DNA of 64,000 nt from Metabacillus litoralis. Its GTDB lineage: Bacteria; Bacillota; Bacilli; Bacillales; Bacillaceae. Made by a program: the position numbers and the translations under genes. The stretch spans positions 522,047 to 586,046 of the forward strand of contig NZ_VOQF01000005.1 of the NCBI RefSeq assembly GCF_007994985.1, in the 5' to 3' direction. The stretch's first letter is position 1, and each line of letters starts with the position of its first letter. Shown in pieces: positions 25,501 to 34,364 of the stretch. The notes under the pieces are model-generated. The model saw only the letters and a program-made list of their open reading frames with translations. It did not search any database and was not told the origin of the DNA.

Positions 25501-28500
25501 TGTAGAACCTAGAATGCTTTTAGAAACATCAATGAACTATTTAGGAAAGTCTAGTAAAGATGAGCATCATTTGTTTAATGGTAAATTTGATGAATTTAAG
25601 ATCTTTAATCATGCACTTTCTGATGAGGAAATTTCAGAGCTAGCACAAGATGACGTTACTGAACCACCAGATGAAGAACCATCAACTCCAGAGTTAATCC
25701 TTGATTATGACATGAAAGATATTGAAGGTATAACAGTGGAAGATCGTACTGGAAAGTTTAATGGTACGTTCGTTAATCCTGAAAATGCTGAATTAATCTC
25801 AATTGGAAATTCAGGTGTTGTTCAGTTTAAGGGTGGTACAACAGATTCGTATATTGAGCTACCAGAGGGTGTATTAGAAACCCTTGAAAGTGTAACCGTT
25901 TCCTCTTTAATTAATTGGAACGGAAATGCATCAGCTGAATGGCTATATTCACTTGGGCAGAACAATAGCAAATATTTATATTTTACGCCTAAATATAATG
26001 CTGATAGCAGCATGCGTTTCGGAATAGCAACAGATGGTTGGAGAAATGAAGTATCTGCAAAAGCATCAACTTTATCGGCAAATGAATGGAAATTAGTGAC
26101 AACAGTCTTTAATGGTCAAGAAGATTCACTGAAAGTCTATATTGATGGTGAATTAATTGCCTCTGGTCAAAATAATGGAATTTCAATAGAAGATATAAAA
26201 AATGCAGCTGGAAAAAGTGGTTATATAGGTAAGTCAATGTATAACAATGATCCTTATTTCGGTGGAATGATAGCCGACTTTGAAATTTATAATGGGGCAT
26301 TATCAGATACAGAAGTAAGTAATCTGACAAAAGCAGCTGAGGAAGAAATAAAGGAAATGGAGTCGTATTTATTGGAAGACGCAGCAGCTCAATTAGATTA
26401 TTCTGACTTCCTTGGTAAAAATGAAAGTAATGAAGAAATTAAAACTGATTTATCGTTCCCAAATAAGGGTGAAAACGGAACAACCATCACATGGCAATCA
26501 AAAAGTGAGAATATCATTACAAACAATGGAAAAGTGAATAGACCTGCTTATGATGATGGAAATAAAGCTGTTGTGCTTGTTGCCACTTTATCAGATGGAA
26601 CAAACTCAGTCACAAAGGAATTTACAGTAACTGTTATCAGAAAACCGATAGATCTTGAAACAGTTATAGAAGCAGCAAAAGCATTAAACGTTCATAATAT
26701 CGATGATGTTCGTGGGAATTTAACTTTACCAACAAAAGGTTTAGATAACACAACGATCTCATGGAATTCACAGGATCCTAAGATCGTCACAGAAACTGGT
26801 GAAGTTAACCGTCCGGTCCATGGTGATGGAGATAAGTTTGTTAAGTTAACAGCAACAATTTCTCTAAATAACCAAAAAATTACGAAGTCATTTATGGCGA
26901 ATGTAAAAGAGCTACCTGAACAAAAAGATTATAAAGGATATGTGTTCAGTTATTTTACAGGTGAAGGTTATGAAAATGGTGAACAAATTTATTTTGGATT
27001 AAGTGAAGGTAATGATCCGCTTCATTGGCAAGAACTGAATAATGGAGATCCAGTGTTTACTTCAGAATTAGGAGAAAAGGGACTACGAGATCCGTTTATT
27101 ATTCGTTCCCCTGAAGGAGATAAATTTTATCTAATCGCGACTGACTTAAAGATTCATGGTAATGGAGATTGGGGTGCAGCCCAGACAACTGGAAGTAGAT
27201 CAATCATGGTATGGGAATCAACAGATTTAGTTAATTGGTCTAAGCAAAGAATGGCTGAAGTTGCTCCTCCAGAAGCGGGTAATACGTGGGCTCCAGAAAT
27301 TTTTTATGATGATTCAATTGGTGAGTATGTGATTTTCTGGGCATCAAAGCTATATGAAAATGAAAATGACCGAAATAGTGGTAACAGCTATCAAAGAATG
27401 ATGTATACAACAACGAGAGATTTTCATACTTTCAGTGAACCTAAAGTGTATATGGATTATGGTTATTCAATTATTGATACAACCATGATTGAGCATGAAG
27501 GAAAAATCTATCGTTTTACAAAAGATGAAAGAGGAACTACTTCCTCATCACCTAATGGAAAATTCATTTTCCAAGAGGTAGGGAATTCTGTTCTAGATCC
27601 TAACTTCCAATCTATTAAAGAAGGAATTGGGAAAGGAGATATAAGTCGTGGAGAAGGACCAGCTATTTTTAAATCAAATACTGAAGATAAATGGTATTTA
27701 TTTATTGATGAGTTTGGTGGAAGAGGTTATGTGCCATTCGAAACAACTGATTTAGCTTCAGGTGAATGGACGGTTCCAGAAGATTATGATTTACCTTCAA
27801 GACCACGACATGGCACCGTTTTACCTGTTACTCAAGAAGAGTACGATGCGTTATTAGAAAATGTGCCTGTAGAAATAGAAGAACCGAGTAGCGATAAAAA
27901 AGTTACAGGTGTAACGATCCAACAGGAAACGATGAAATTAAATGTTGGTGATGAAACAAAGCTAGCAGCAACAATTACTCCAGAAAATGCTACAAATAAG
28001 GATGTTGTATGGTCAAGCAATGATGAAAACATCGTTGCTGTTGACGAGAATGGCACACTTACAGCGAAGCAAAAAGGCACAGTGTTTATAAGTGTAACAA
28101 CCATTGATGGTGGTTATATGGATGTCATTGAGGTTGCTGTTGAAGAGAAACCACCGGGTGATGGAGAAGAACCGCCAGGAAATGGAGAAGAGCCTCCAGG
28201 TGATGGAGAGGAACCGCCAGGTGATGGAGAGGAACCGCCAGGTGATGGAGAGGAACCGCCAGGTGATGGAGAGGAACCGCCAGGTGATGGAGAGGAACCG
28301 CCAGGAGATGGAGAGGAACCGCCAGGTGATGGAGAGGAACCGCCAGGTGATGGAGAGGAACCGCCAGGTGATGGAGAGGAACCGCCAGGTGATGGAGAGG
28401 AACCGCCAGGTGATGGAGAGGAACCGCCAGGAGATGGAGAGGAACCGCCAGGTGATGGAGAGGAACCGCCAGGTGATGGAGAGGAACCGCCAGGTGATGG

Positions 28501-29092
28501 AGAGGAACCGCCAGGTGATGGAGAGGAACCGCCAGGTGATGGAGAGGAACCGCCAGGAGATGGAGAGGAACCGCCAGGTGATGGAGAGGAACCGCCAGGT
28601 GATGGAGAGGAACCGCCAGGTGATGGAGAGGAACCGCCAGGTGATGGAGAGGAACCGCCAGGTGATGGAGAGGAACCGCCAGGTGATGGAGAGGAACCGC
28701 CAGGTGATGGAGAGGAACCGCCAGGTGATGGAGAGGAACCGCCAGGAAATGGAGAAGAGCCTCCAGGTGATGGAGAGGAACCGCCAGGAAATGGAGAAGA
28801 GCCACCGGGTGATGGAGAGGAACCGCCAGGGAATGGAGAAGAGCCACCGGGTGATGGAGAGGAACCGCCAGGAAATGGAGAAGAGCCACGGGGTGATGGA
28901 GAAAAACCACCAGGTAATGAAGATAAGACACCGAGTGATGGTAAACAAACAGGAAACAAGGAAAAAAATACTCATGACAATGAGTTACCAAGTACGGCTA
29001 CTAATCTATATAACTATGTGATCTTAGGTATTTTCTTACTAATTGTGGGTGGATCCCTACTTGTTGCTAAAAAAAGAAAAATGAAGCATTAA
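22523..29092 (+). CDS. Giant surface protein with two GH43 propellers, three LamG domains and a class D sorting signal
   Basis: 2189 residues. Signal peptide 1-33; LamG-like 37-275; two atrophied Ig-like repeats 285-478; GH43-type propeller 480-800 (Asp533 in GLRDPF, Glu602 in WAPEA); LamG 812-1040; LamG 1057-1275; two Ig-like 1280-1466; second propeller 1468-1775 (Asp1523, Glu1592); BIG2-like 1790-1868; about 36 PPGDGEE repeats 1876-2128; LPSTAT at 2155, membrane segment and KKRK tail. The two halves are paralogous, an internal duplication. GH43 enzymes cut arabinofuranosyl, xylosyl or galactofuranosyl bonds; this subgroup (FSYFTGE start) I cannot assign more exactly. The protein should be attached to the wall by a class D sortase. 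Downstream of the importer operon. Confidence 0.85.
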   Translation: MMRTSKKKYISIFVLSIMLFSTLLGSFQPVASAEEGNTLILHYDMKTFAEDPNGAIKVKDLSDKGLDGTFKNPENGQMVNNSEAGYISFNGGNSNSKSGYIEIPKFNDGTDLLTGVEDVTISSLVNWNNDGQNRWIFGLGKVSSDIENGNSYFFATPRHGIDNSNVAATGISQAGWRNEALIRGKEGLKANSWEVVTVVFSGSTDTLSLYVNGVKVASGSAKGKKLADIIDSTASFSGFIGKSIFQNDPYYKGMIGDFQVHSKAFTDDEVKVLATETASKINEIDQLVIEDAENSLDVANYLTNGDSDKDQIKHTINLPKKGKHDVDLTWKSNNTEVLTNEGVVTRPSADSPDAVVELTATLSYKELTVEKTFSVTVISDFSNQQRAELDAQKLKIVNQNNVKGNMSLPSTGENGSTIKWESSDPAVIKGSLQASENPKLLGWVTRQENDTVVTLTATVTNGTAEMKKNFEVEVKKNPGKKEYDAYFFSYFTGEYEGGEEISFATAEDPLKWRALNNGQSVIQSTMGEKGLRDPFIMRSPEGDKFYMIATDLKMGESTNFDQAQITGSHAIMIWESEDLVNWSEQRMVEVAPKTGGNTWAPEAYYDKKAGEYVVFWASSMKNEETYGDFPNGRPAGQYNVMYYATTRDFHSFSEPKVFIDEGFPTIDTSFIENEGSLYRFTKSEVGYKVYYEKATDIFYDKDGIEENGYQFDPIAGTKNGNRGLIGHGGNNEGQTVFKDIHEDKWYLFLDSWPYHVRWTNDLDDGQQLVNNVLDDSEYALPPGPRHGTVIPITRDEYNALQEKYGMEDQEPSKEPVVHYSFDSIDGATVKDDSGNGHDAQLVGGAEVDSDDTVGHSSGSINLDGTTGYVELPENIIKNLNLKGMTMSSWVKVKDNQTNQRIFDFSSDTGRTANRNTMYLSTQGDSGNLEFATVTPFTEKFSSASATLADNYKYAITAPKLSTTEWHHVAVTIEDFDAVIYVDGKEVARNSTFNVEPRMLLETSMNYLGKSSKDEHHLFNGKFDEFKIFNHALSDEEISELAQDDVTEPPDEEPSTPELILDYDMKDIEGITVEDRTGKFNGTFVNPENAELISIGNSGVVQFKGGTTDSYIELPEGVLETLESVTVSSLINWNGNASAEWLYSLGQNNSKYLYFTPKYNADSSMRFGIATDGWRNEVSAKASTLSANEWKLVTTVFNGQEDSLKVYIDGELIASGQNNGISIEDIKNAAGKSGYIGKSMYNNDPYFGGMIADFEIYNGALSDTEVSNLTKAAEEEIKEMESYLLEDAAAQLDYSDFLGKNESNEEIKTDLSFPNKGENGTTITWQSKSENIITNNGKVNRPAYDDGNKAVVLVATLSDGTNSVTKEFTVTVIRKPIDLETVIEAAKALNVHNIDDVRGNLTLPTKGLDNTTISWNSQDPKIVTETGEVNRPVHGDGDKFVKLTATISLNNQKITKSFMANVKELPEQKDYKGYVFSYFTGEGYENGEQIYFGLSEGNDPLHWQELNNGDPVFTSELGEKGLRDPFIIRSPEGDKFYLIATDLKIHGNGDWGAAQTTGSRSIMVWESTDLVNWSKQRMAEVAPPEAGNTWAPEIFYDDSIGEYVIFWASKLYENENDRNSGNSYQRMMYTTTRDFHTFSEPKVYMDYGYSIIDTTMIEHEGKIYRFTKDERGTTSSSPNGKFIFQEVGNSVLDPNFQSIKEGIGKGDISRGEGPAIFKSNTEDKWYLFIDEFGGRGYVPFETTDLASGEWTVPEDYDLPSRPRHGTVLPVTQEEYDALLENVPVEIEEPSSDKKVTGVTIQQETMKLNVGDETKLAATITPENATNKDVVWSSNDENIVAVDENGTLTAKQKGTVFISVTTIDGGYMDVIEVAVEEKPPGDGEEPPGNGEEPPGDGEEPPGDGEEPPGDGEEPPGDGEEPPGDGEEPPGDGEEPPGDGEEPPGDGEEPPGDGEEPPGDGEEPPGDGEEPPGDGEEPPGDGEEPPGDGEEPPGDGEEPPGDGEEPPGDGEEPPGDGEEPPGDGEEPPGDGEEPPGDGEEPPGDGEEPPGDGEEPPGDGEEPPGDGEEPPGDGEEPPGNGEEPPGDGEEPPGNGEEPPGDGEEPPGNGEEPPGDGEEPPGNGEEPRGDGEKPPGNEDKTPSDGKQTGNKEKNTHDNELPSTATNLYNYVILGIFLLIVGGSLLVAKKRKMKH
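28150..28917 (+). repeat. 21-bp coding tandem repeat (about 36 units) with 126-bp higher-order period
   Basis: Each unit encodes PPGDGEE, or PPGNGEE near both ends. A GGA-for-GGT variant recurs at 28301, 28427 and 28553, exactly 126 bases (six units) apart, showing block duplication. The array spans the wall between sorting signal and catalytic domains. Confidence 0.95.
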
Positions 29093-29099
29093 AGAAGAA

Positions 29100-29141
29100 C
29101 TGGCCTTCAAAGCTAGTGAAAGCTTTGAAGGCCAGATTTTT
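29100..29141 (+). terminator. Terminator after the first giant hydrolase
   Basis: CTGGCCTTCAAAGCT and AGCTTTGAAGGCCAG form a perfect 15-base stem followed by ATTTTT. Confidence 0.85.
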
Positions 29142-29186
29142 GGATGACTAAAACAAACTAATCAAATAAATATAGAGGAGAAAACG

Positions 29187-32012
29187 ATGAAAAAACAAAG
29201 AAAAAGAAAATTTCTACCATTGATTACAAGCTTAGTTATGGTATGTGCTGTATTACCTGGAACAACAACCATTACAAAGGTAAATGCAGCATCAAATGCC
29301 GAAAAGATTTTAGACTATGATATGAGTAACATCAACGGTACAACTGTTGTTGATAGTGCAGGTCAATTCGACGGCACTCTTGTGAATCCTGATGGTGTTG
29401 ATTTAATTACAAATGAAGATACAAAAGTCGTTAATTTTGAAGGTGGAGACACAGCATCATATATTGAAATTCCTAATGGTGTATTAGATGGATTAGATAG
29501 TGTCACTGTATCCTCTTTAGTGAATTGGGAAGGCTCTGGTGGTGCTCAATGGTTATATGGTTTAGGGCAAGATGATACACATTATGTGTACTATACGCCA
29601 TCTTATATTGGTGGAGCTACAGATCGCCTCGGAATCGCAACAGACGCATGGAGAAATGAAACATTTGCAGCATCTCCTAAATTACCTGCGACAGAATGGA
29701 AATTAGTAACAACTGTTATAAATGGTGCAGAGGAAAAATTAGAAACCTATATAGATGGAAAGCTTGTTGCAACAGGTTCAACAAACGGTTTTACATTGGA
29801 TGATATAAAAAATACAGAAGGAATTAGTGGATTTATTGCAAAATCATTTTATGCACCTGATCCTTATTTTGGTGGAATGGTTGCAGATTTTGAAATCTTC
29901 GGAGGAGCTTTAACTGCACAGGATGTAAGCGTTTTATATTCTGAAGCGGAAAAGAAGATTGACGCGATTGGCGGTTTAGATGGGTACTTTGTAAATTTTG
30001 CGATAAATCAACTTGATGCAAGTTCTTTTCTAAAGTACAACGAAAATGAAAGTGGAATTATAACAGATTTACAATTACCTGAAAAAGGTGCATATGAAAC
30101 GACGATTACTTGGCAATCGAATAATCAAGACATCATTAGCAATGAGGGAAAAGTAACAAGACCTTTGTATAGTGAAGGAGATCAAACTGTTGTGTTAACA
30201 GCAACTGTAACTGATGGAAAAACATTACAAACAAAGGAGTTTACATTAAAAGTTTTAAAAGGACTTGAAGAATCAGTGGCATTACAAGAAGATGCTGATG
30301 CTTTAAAGATTCACCATGCAAGCGATGTTCGAGGAAACCTACCTTTACCTAATAAAGGTGAAAATGGCTCAACAATTTCATGGGAAACAAGTGATTCTAA
30401 TGTTGTGACAACAACAGGAGAAGTGAATAGACCTGAACATGGTAAAGGTGATGTAACAGTGGAGCTAAAAGCAACACTTAGTCTTAATGGACAATCTGTT
30501 GTGAAGAACTTTACTGTTTCTGTTACAGAAATGCCAGTGAAGGATGAAGATTATGCAGCATATTTAATGACTTATTTTAATGGAGAAGCGTATGCAGATG
30601 GAGAACAGGTTCGTTTTGCATTAAGTGATGGTAATGATGTAACAGAGTGGAATGAAATAAATAATGGTGATCCTGTTCTTACTAGTAATTTAGGTGAGAA
30701 AGGTTTAAGAGATCCTTCGATTATCAGATCACCTGAAGGAGACAAGTTCTATTTACTTGCAACAGATTTAAAAGTTTATGGAACAAATGGAAATTGGGGG
30801 AGAACAGTGAGAGAAGGTAGTAATTCTCTCATGATTTGGGAATCTACAGATTTAGTTAATTGGTCTGAACAAAGAATGGTTGAAATTACTTCACCAGAAA
30901 CAGGAAATACATGGGCACCAGAGGTTTATTATGACGATTCTACAGGTGAGTATATCGTTTACTGGTCTTCATTTGTTTATGATAGTGTAGCTGATCGCTA
31001 TGGAAATGGAGCAAGTCACAACCGAATCATGTACGCAAAAACACGAGACTTCTACACATTTACTGAACCAGAAACATTATTAGATTTAGGTCATGACATT
31101 TTAGACACCGTTGCTATTGATTATAAAGACAAAGTCTACCGTATTACGAAAGGAACGTATTATACAGAAAAAGAGTTAGCCGGAGAAGAAATTAGAGAAC
31201 ATGTTTTTCAAGAAGTTGGTGATTCATTCTTTGGAGATTTTGAATTAACAAAAGAAGGAATTGGTATGGATGTTCTTGATCATGGTGAGGGAGCAGAAAT
31301 TTTCCAATCCAATACAGATGAAGATAAATTCTACCTGTTAATTGACGAATATGGAAATGGGAGAGGCTATACACTTTTTGAAACAAATGATATCGCATCA
31401 GCAGATTGGAAGCTTTCAGAGGATATTAATTTGCCAGATCGACCTAGACATGGTGATGTTCTTTCACTAACAAAAAAGGAATTTGAGCGATTGAAAATTA
31501 ATATTCCAGGTGTTGGTGTTGAAGTAATCGAGCCAGGGGATGGAGAAGAACCACCGACTGATGGAGAAGAACCACCGACTGATGGAGAAGAACCACCGAC
31601 TGATGGAGAAGAACCACCGACTGATGGAGAAGAACCACCGACTGATGGGGAAGAGCCACCAACAGATGGAGAAGAACCACCGACAAATGGTGAAGAGCCA
31701 CCAACAGATGGGGAAGAACCACCGACTGATGGAGAGGAACCACCAACAGATGGAGAAGAGCCGCCAACAGACGGTGAAGAACCGCCAACAGATGGAGAGG
31801 AACCACCGACAGATGGTGAAGAACCGCCAACAGACGGAGTGGAGAAACCAAGTAATGGTGAAGAATCACCAAGTAAGGAAGAGAAACCACAATCAGGAAA
31901 TCTATTACCAGCAACAGCAACATCACTATATAACTATTTAGTTATCGGACTAGTGTTATTAGTAATTGGAGGATTCACTGCCTTTAGAGCAAGAAGAAAG
32001 TTGAACTTGTAG
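29187..32012 (+). CDS. Wall-anchored GH43-type protein with LamG and Ig-like domains
   Basis: 941 residues, a near copy of the C-terminal half of the preceding giant protein. Signal peptide about 1-34; LamG-like 40-255; two atrophied Ig-like repeats 260-450; GH43-type propeller 452-760 (Asp509 in GLRDPS, Glu579 in WAPEV); about 14 PPTDGEE repeats 788-886; LPATAT at 907, membrane segment and a basic tail. The first propeller segment reads GLRDPS where the paralogues have GLRDPF. It sits between two terminators, with its own AGAGGAG ribosome site, but no clear promoter is seen, so partial read-through is likely. It should degrade the same furanoside polymer at the wall. Confidence 0.85.
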   Translation: MKKQRKRKFLPLITSLVMVCAVLPGTTTITKVNAASNAEKILDYDMSNINGTTVVDSAGQFDGTLVNPDGVDLITNEDTKVVNFEGGDTASYIEIPNGVLDGLDSVTVSSLVNWEGSGGAQWLYGLGQDDTHYVYYTPSYIGGATDRLGIATDAWRNETFAASPKLPATEWKLVTTVINGAEEKLETYIDGKLVATGSTNGFTLDDIKNTEGISGFIAKSFYAPDPYFGGMVADFEIFGGALTAQDVSVLYSEAEKKIDAIGGLDGYFVNFAINQLDASSFLKYNENESGIITDLQLPEKGAYETTITWQSNNQDIISNEGKVTRPLYSEGDQTVVLTATVTDGKTLQTKEFTLKVLKGLEESVALQEDADALKIHHASDVRGNLPLPNKGENGSTISWETSDSNVVTTTGEVNRPEHGKGDVTVELKATLSLNGQSVVKNFTVSVTEMPVKDEDYAAYLMTYFNGEAYADGEQVRFALSDGNDVTEWNEINNGDPVLTSNLGEKGLRDPSIIRSPEGDKFYLLATDLKVYGTNGNWGRTVREGSNSLMIWESTDLVNWSEQRMVEITSPETGNTWAPEVYYDDSTGEYIVYWSSFVYDSVADRYGNGASHNRIMYAKTRDFYTFTEPETLLDLGHDILDTVAIDYKDKVYRITKGTYYTEKELAGEEIREHVFQEVGDSFFGDFELTKEGIGMDVLDHGEGAEIFQSNTDEDKFYLLIDEYGNGRGYTLFETNDIASADWKLSEDINLPDRPRHGDVLSLTKKEFERLKINIPGVGVEVIEPGDGEEPPTDGEEPPTDGEEPPTDGEEPPTDGEEPPTDGEEPPTDGEEPPTNGEEPPTDGEEPPTDGEEPPTDGEEPPTDGEEPPTDGEEPPTDGEEPPTDGVEKPSNGEESPSKEEKPQSGNLLPATATSLYNYLVIGLVLLVIGGFTAFRARRKLNL

Positions 32013-32020
32013 ATTACTAT

Positions 32021-32060
32021 GGGGAGCTGACTCAATAGATTTGTAATAGTCAGTTCCCCT
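32021..32060 (+). terminator. Terminator after the second hydrolase
   Basis: GGGGAGCTGACT pairs with AGTCAGTTCCCC (one bulge/GT) and T-rich sequence follows. Confidence 0.65.
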
Positions 32061-32123
32061 CTAGTTAATAAAGATTTAAAAAGTAAAAGTAAGAGAAACG
32101 ACATTAAATGTGGGAGGAAAACC

Positions 32124-34328
32124 ATGAAAAAAACAATCATAATGCTTCTCATGGTGTTATTAATGATCGGATCGTTCGTTCCAATTTCTAAAGCGGACAA
32201 TCCTGTTATTAAGGATCAATTTAGTGCTGATCCAGCAGCAATTGTACATGATGGGAAAGCTTATCTGTATACAGGTCATGATGAAGCGGCTACTAATGGA
32301 GATTTCTTTGTGTTGAAAAAATGGAGTATCTATTCTTCTAGTGATCTATCAAATTGGAAGCTAGAAGGATATATGCCACGTACAGAATTTGAGTGGGCAA
32401 CAGGTGATTCTGCTTGGGCTTCACAAGCAATTGAAAGAGACGGTAAATTTTATTGGTATGTAACAGTTGATAATAGTGACCAAAATGCACCAGGTTTTGC
32501 ACTCGGAGTGGCTGTATCTGATAACCCAGCAGGTGGATTTAAAGATGCGATAGGTGGTCCACTTGTTATTAGTACGGATACTGAAAACCCAGAAAATATG
32601 GGATCAGATTCTTGGGATGATATTGATCCAACAGTGTATATCGATGATGATGGTCAAGCCTATTTATATTGGGGAAATACTCATCTTTATTATGCAAAAT
32701 TAAAAGAAAATATGATTGAGCTTGATGGTGATATCCACAAGGTAGATATTGAGAATATGCCTGGTACGTTTACTGAAGCACCTTTTCTTCATAAATATGA
32801 TGGAAAGTATTATTTAACATATGCAATGAATTATCCAGAAGAGTTAGTTTATGCAATGAGTGATAGCCCAACAGGTCCATGGGAGTATAAAGGAAAGCTT
32901 ATGGATACGCTTGATAGCAGTGGAACAAGTCATCAAGCTGTTTTAGAGTTTGAAGATGAATGGTACTTCATTTATCATACGGCAGCTCTTCCTACTGGTG
33001 GAAATTATCGTAGATCAGTAGCAATTGAGAAATTGAATTACAACCATGATGGCACAATTCAAAAGATCACTCCTACGGCATCTGGAATTAGTGATTCTAG
33101 TTTTTCTTTGAAGTCATATCACGATCAAAACAGATATGTTCGTCATTTAAATGGTGCGCTTAGAGTTGATCCTGTTGATAAAAACAGCTTAGATTCTAGA
33201 TGGCATACTGTAGAAGGTCTAGCAAATGATGCAGAGGACTTTATTTCCTTTCAATCAGAGAATAAGCCAGGCTTTTATTTAGTAAGAAATGGCTCAAATA
33301 TAGAACTGAAAAAACATGATGGAACAGATAGCTTTAAAGAAGCAGCAACGTTTAAAAAGGTTCCAGGATTAGCAGATAAGAACTGGGTATCTTTCCAAAC
33401 TCTCAATGATGAAGATTTATATTTATATCAACGAGATAATTTTACATTTGGTGTAAATACAGTTGATTCAGCTGAACAAAATGGTCGAGCTACATTTGAA
33501 TTATCTGAAGCAGATGTTACAGAAGTTGTGTTGAACAAGACTTCACTAACATTAGAAGAAGGAACATCATCTACTATCCATGCAAAAGTAACACCTAACA
33601 CAGCTCTTAATAAAAAAGTATCCTTTTATTCTAGTAATTCAGATGTTGCGACAATCTCTGAATCTACTTATGACGCTAAAACAGGTGAAACGTCAATCAC
33701 TCTAAAGGGAAAAACAGCGGGATCAACAGAGATTATTGCTGTGTCAGAGGATGGTAACTACTCTGCAAAAACAACTGTTGAGGTCAAAAAGCATGAAGAA
33801 AATCCGATTGAGATTAAGGATGTTGTGATATCTAGCCATTCAAAATCAAAAGAAATCAATATTGAAGGAATTCTGAAAAATCAATCTGGAAGAGACGTTA
33901 CGGTGAAAGTAGAAGATCCAAACGGGAATTTCGCATATCTAGATCAAACAACTACGAATGCTCATGGCAGCTTTGCTTTTGATTTTAAACTAAATGATGA
34001 GGTAAATGGAGTATTTCAGGTGAGTATCGGTGCTGCTGATTTGGAAAAATTGTATAAATCTAGCTTTACCTATACAGTAGGTGCTCCAGATTCAGGAGGT
34101 AAAGATGGTCCTGGTAAGGGTAATGGTGATTCTCCTAATAAGGATAAAGAAAATCCAGGTGATAAAGCTGAATCGCCAACTGATAAAAATGATGATTCAA
34201 AGAACAAAGATGGAAAAGGTCTTCCTAGTACTGCTACTAGCATGTTTAACTATCTAGTTATTGGTGCTCTTTTAATAGTAGGTGGAGTATTTACGATTTT
34301 TATGAGAAAGAGAAAAATACAAGAATAA
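32124..34328 (+). CDS. Wall-anchored GH43 arabinofuranosidase/arabinanase with CBM42 (AbfB)
   Basis: 734 residues. Signal peptide 1-25; GH43 propeller 28-320 with the three acidic residues of the family visible: Asp36 (FSADPAA), Asp168 (DIDPTVY) and Glu218 (TFTEAPF). Residues 325-465 form an AbfB/CBM42 domain (SLKSYHDQNRYVRHLNG...), which binds arabinofuranose side chains. BIG2-like domain about 468-555; another Ig-like 560-655; Lys/Asp/Gly-rich wall spacer; LPSTAT at 700, membrane segment, KRKIQE tail. This is the strongest substrate clue of the locus: arabinofuranosyl groups as in arabinan, arabinoxylan or arabinogalactan. Start follows GGGAGG. Confidence 0.88.
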   Translation: MKKTIIMLLMVLLMIGSFVPISKADNPVIKDQFSADPAAIVHDGKAYLYTGHDEAATNGDFFVLKKWSIYSSSDLSNWKLEGYMPRTEFEWATGDSAWASQAIERDGKFYWYVTVDNSDQNAPGFALGVAVSDNPAGGFKDAIGGPLVISTDTENPENMGSDSWDDIDPTVYIDDDGQAYLYWGNTHLYYAKLKENMIELDGDIHKVDIENMPGTFTEAPFLHKYDGKYYLTYAMNYPEELVYAMSDSPTGPWEYKGKLMDTLDSSGTSHQAVLEFEDEWYFIYHTAALPTGGNYRRSVAIEKLNYNHDGTIQKITPTASGISDSSFSLKSYHDQNRYVRHLNGALRVDPVDKNSLDSRWHTVEGLANDAEDFISFQSENKPGFYLVRNGSNIELKKHDGTDSFKEAATFKKVPGLADKNWVSFQTLNDEDLYLYQRDNFTFGVNTVDSAEQNGRATFELSEADVTEVVLNKTSLTLEEGTSSTIHAKVTPNTALNKKVSFYSSNSDVATISESTYDAKTGETSITLKGKTAGSTEIIAVSEDGNYSAKTTVEVKKHEENPIEIKDVVISSHSKSKEINIEGILKNQSGRDVTVKVEDPNGNFAYLDQTTTNAHGSFAFDFKLNDEVNGVFQVSIGAADLEKLYKSSFTYTVGAPDSGGKDGPGKGNGDSPNKDKENPGDKAESPTDKNDDSKNKDGKGLPSTATSMFNYLVIGALLIVGGVFTIFMRKRKIQE

Positions 34329-34364
34329 TAGAATTGAGAAGTAGAAAGTGAGGGAGGATATAGT

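Noticed and set aside
28013..29021. Several long open frames on both strands over the PPGDGEE array (SWRFLSIT-, SPSPGG-, LAVPLHH- and MERNRQV-type proteins)
   Set aside because: A 21-base unit without stops in five frames keeps them open automatically. They lack ribosome sites, and the giant hydrolase frame continues through with proper domains at both sides.
31498..31941. Open frames on both strands over the PPTDGEE array
   Set aside because: Same cause: a short-period repeat without stop codons inside a real gene.
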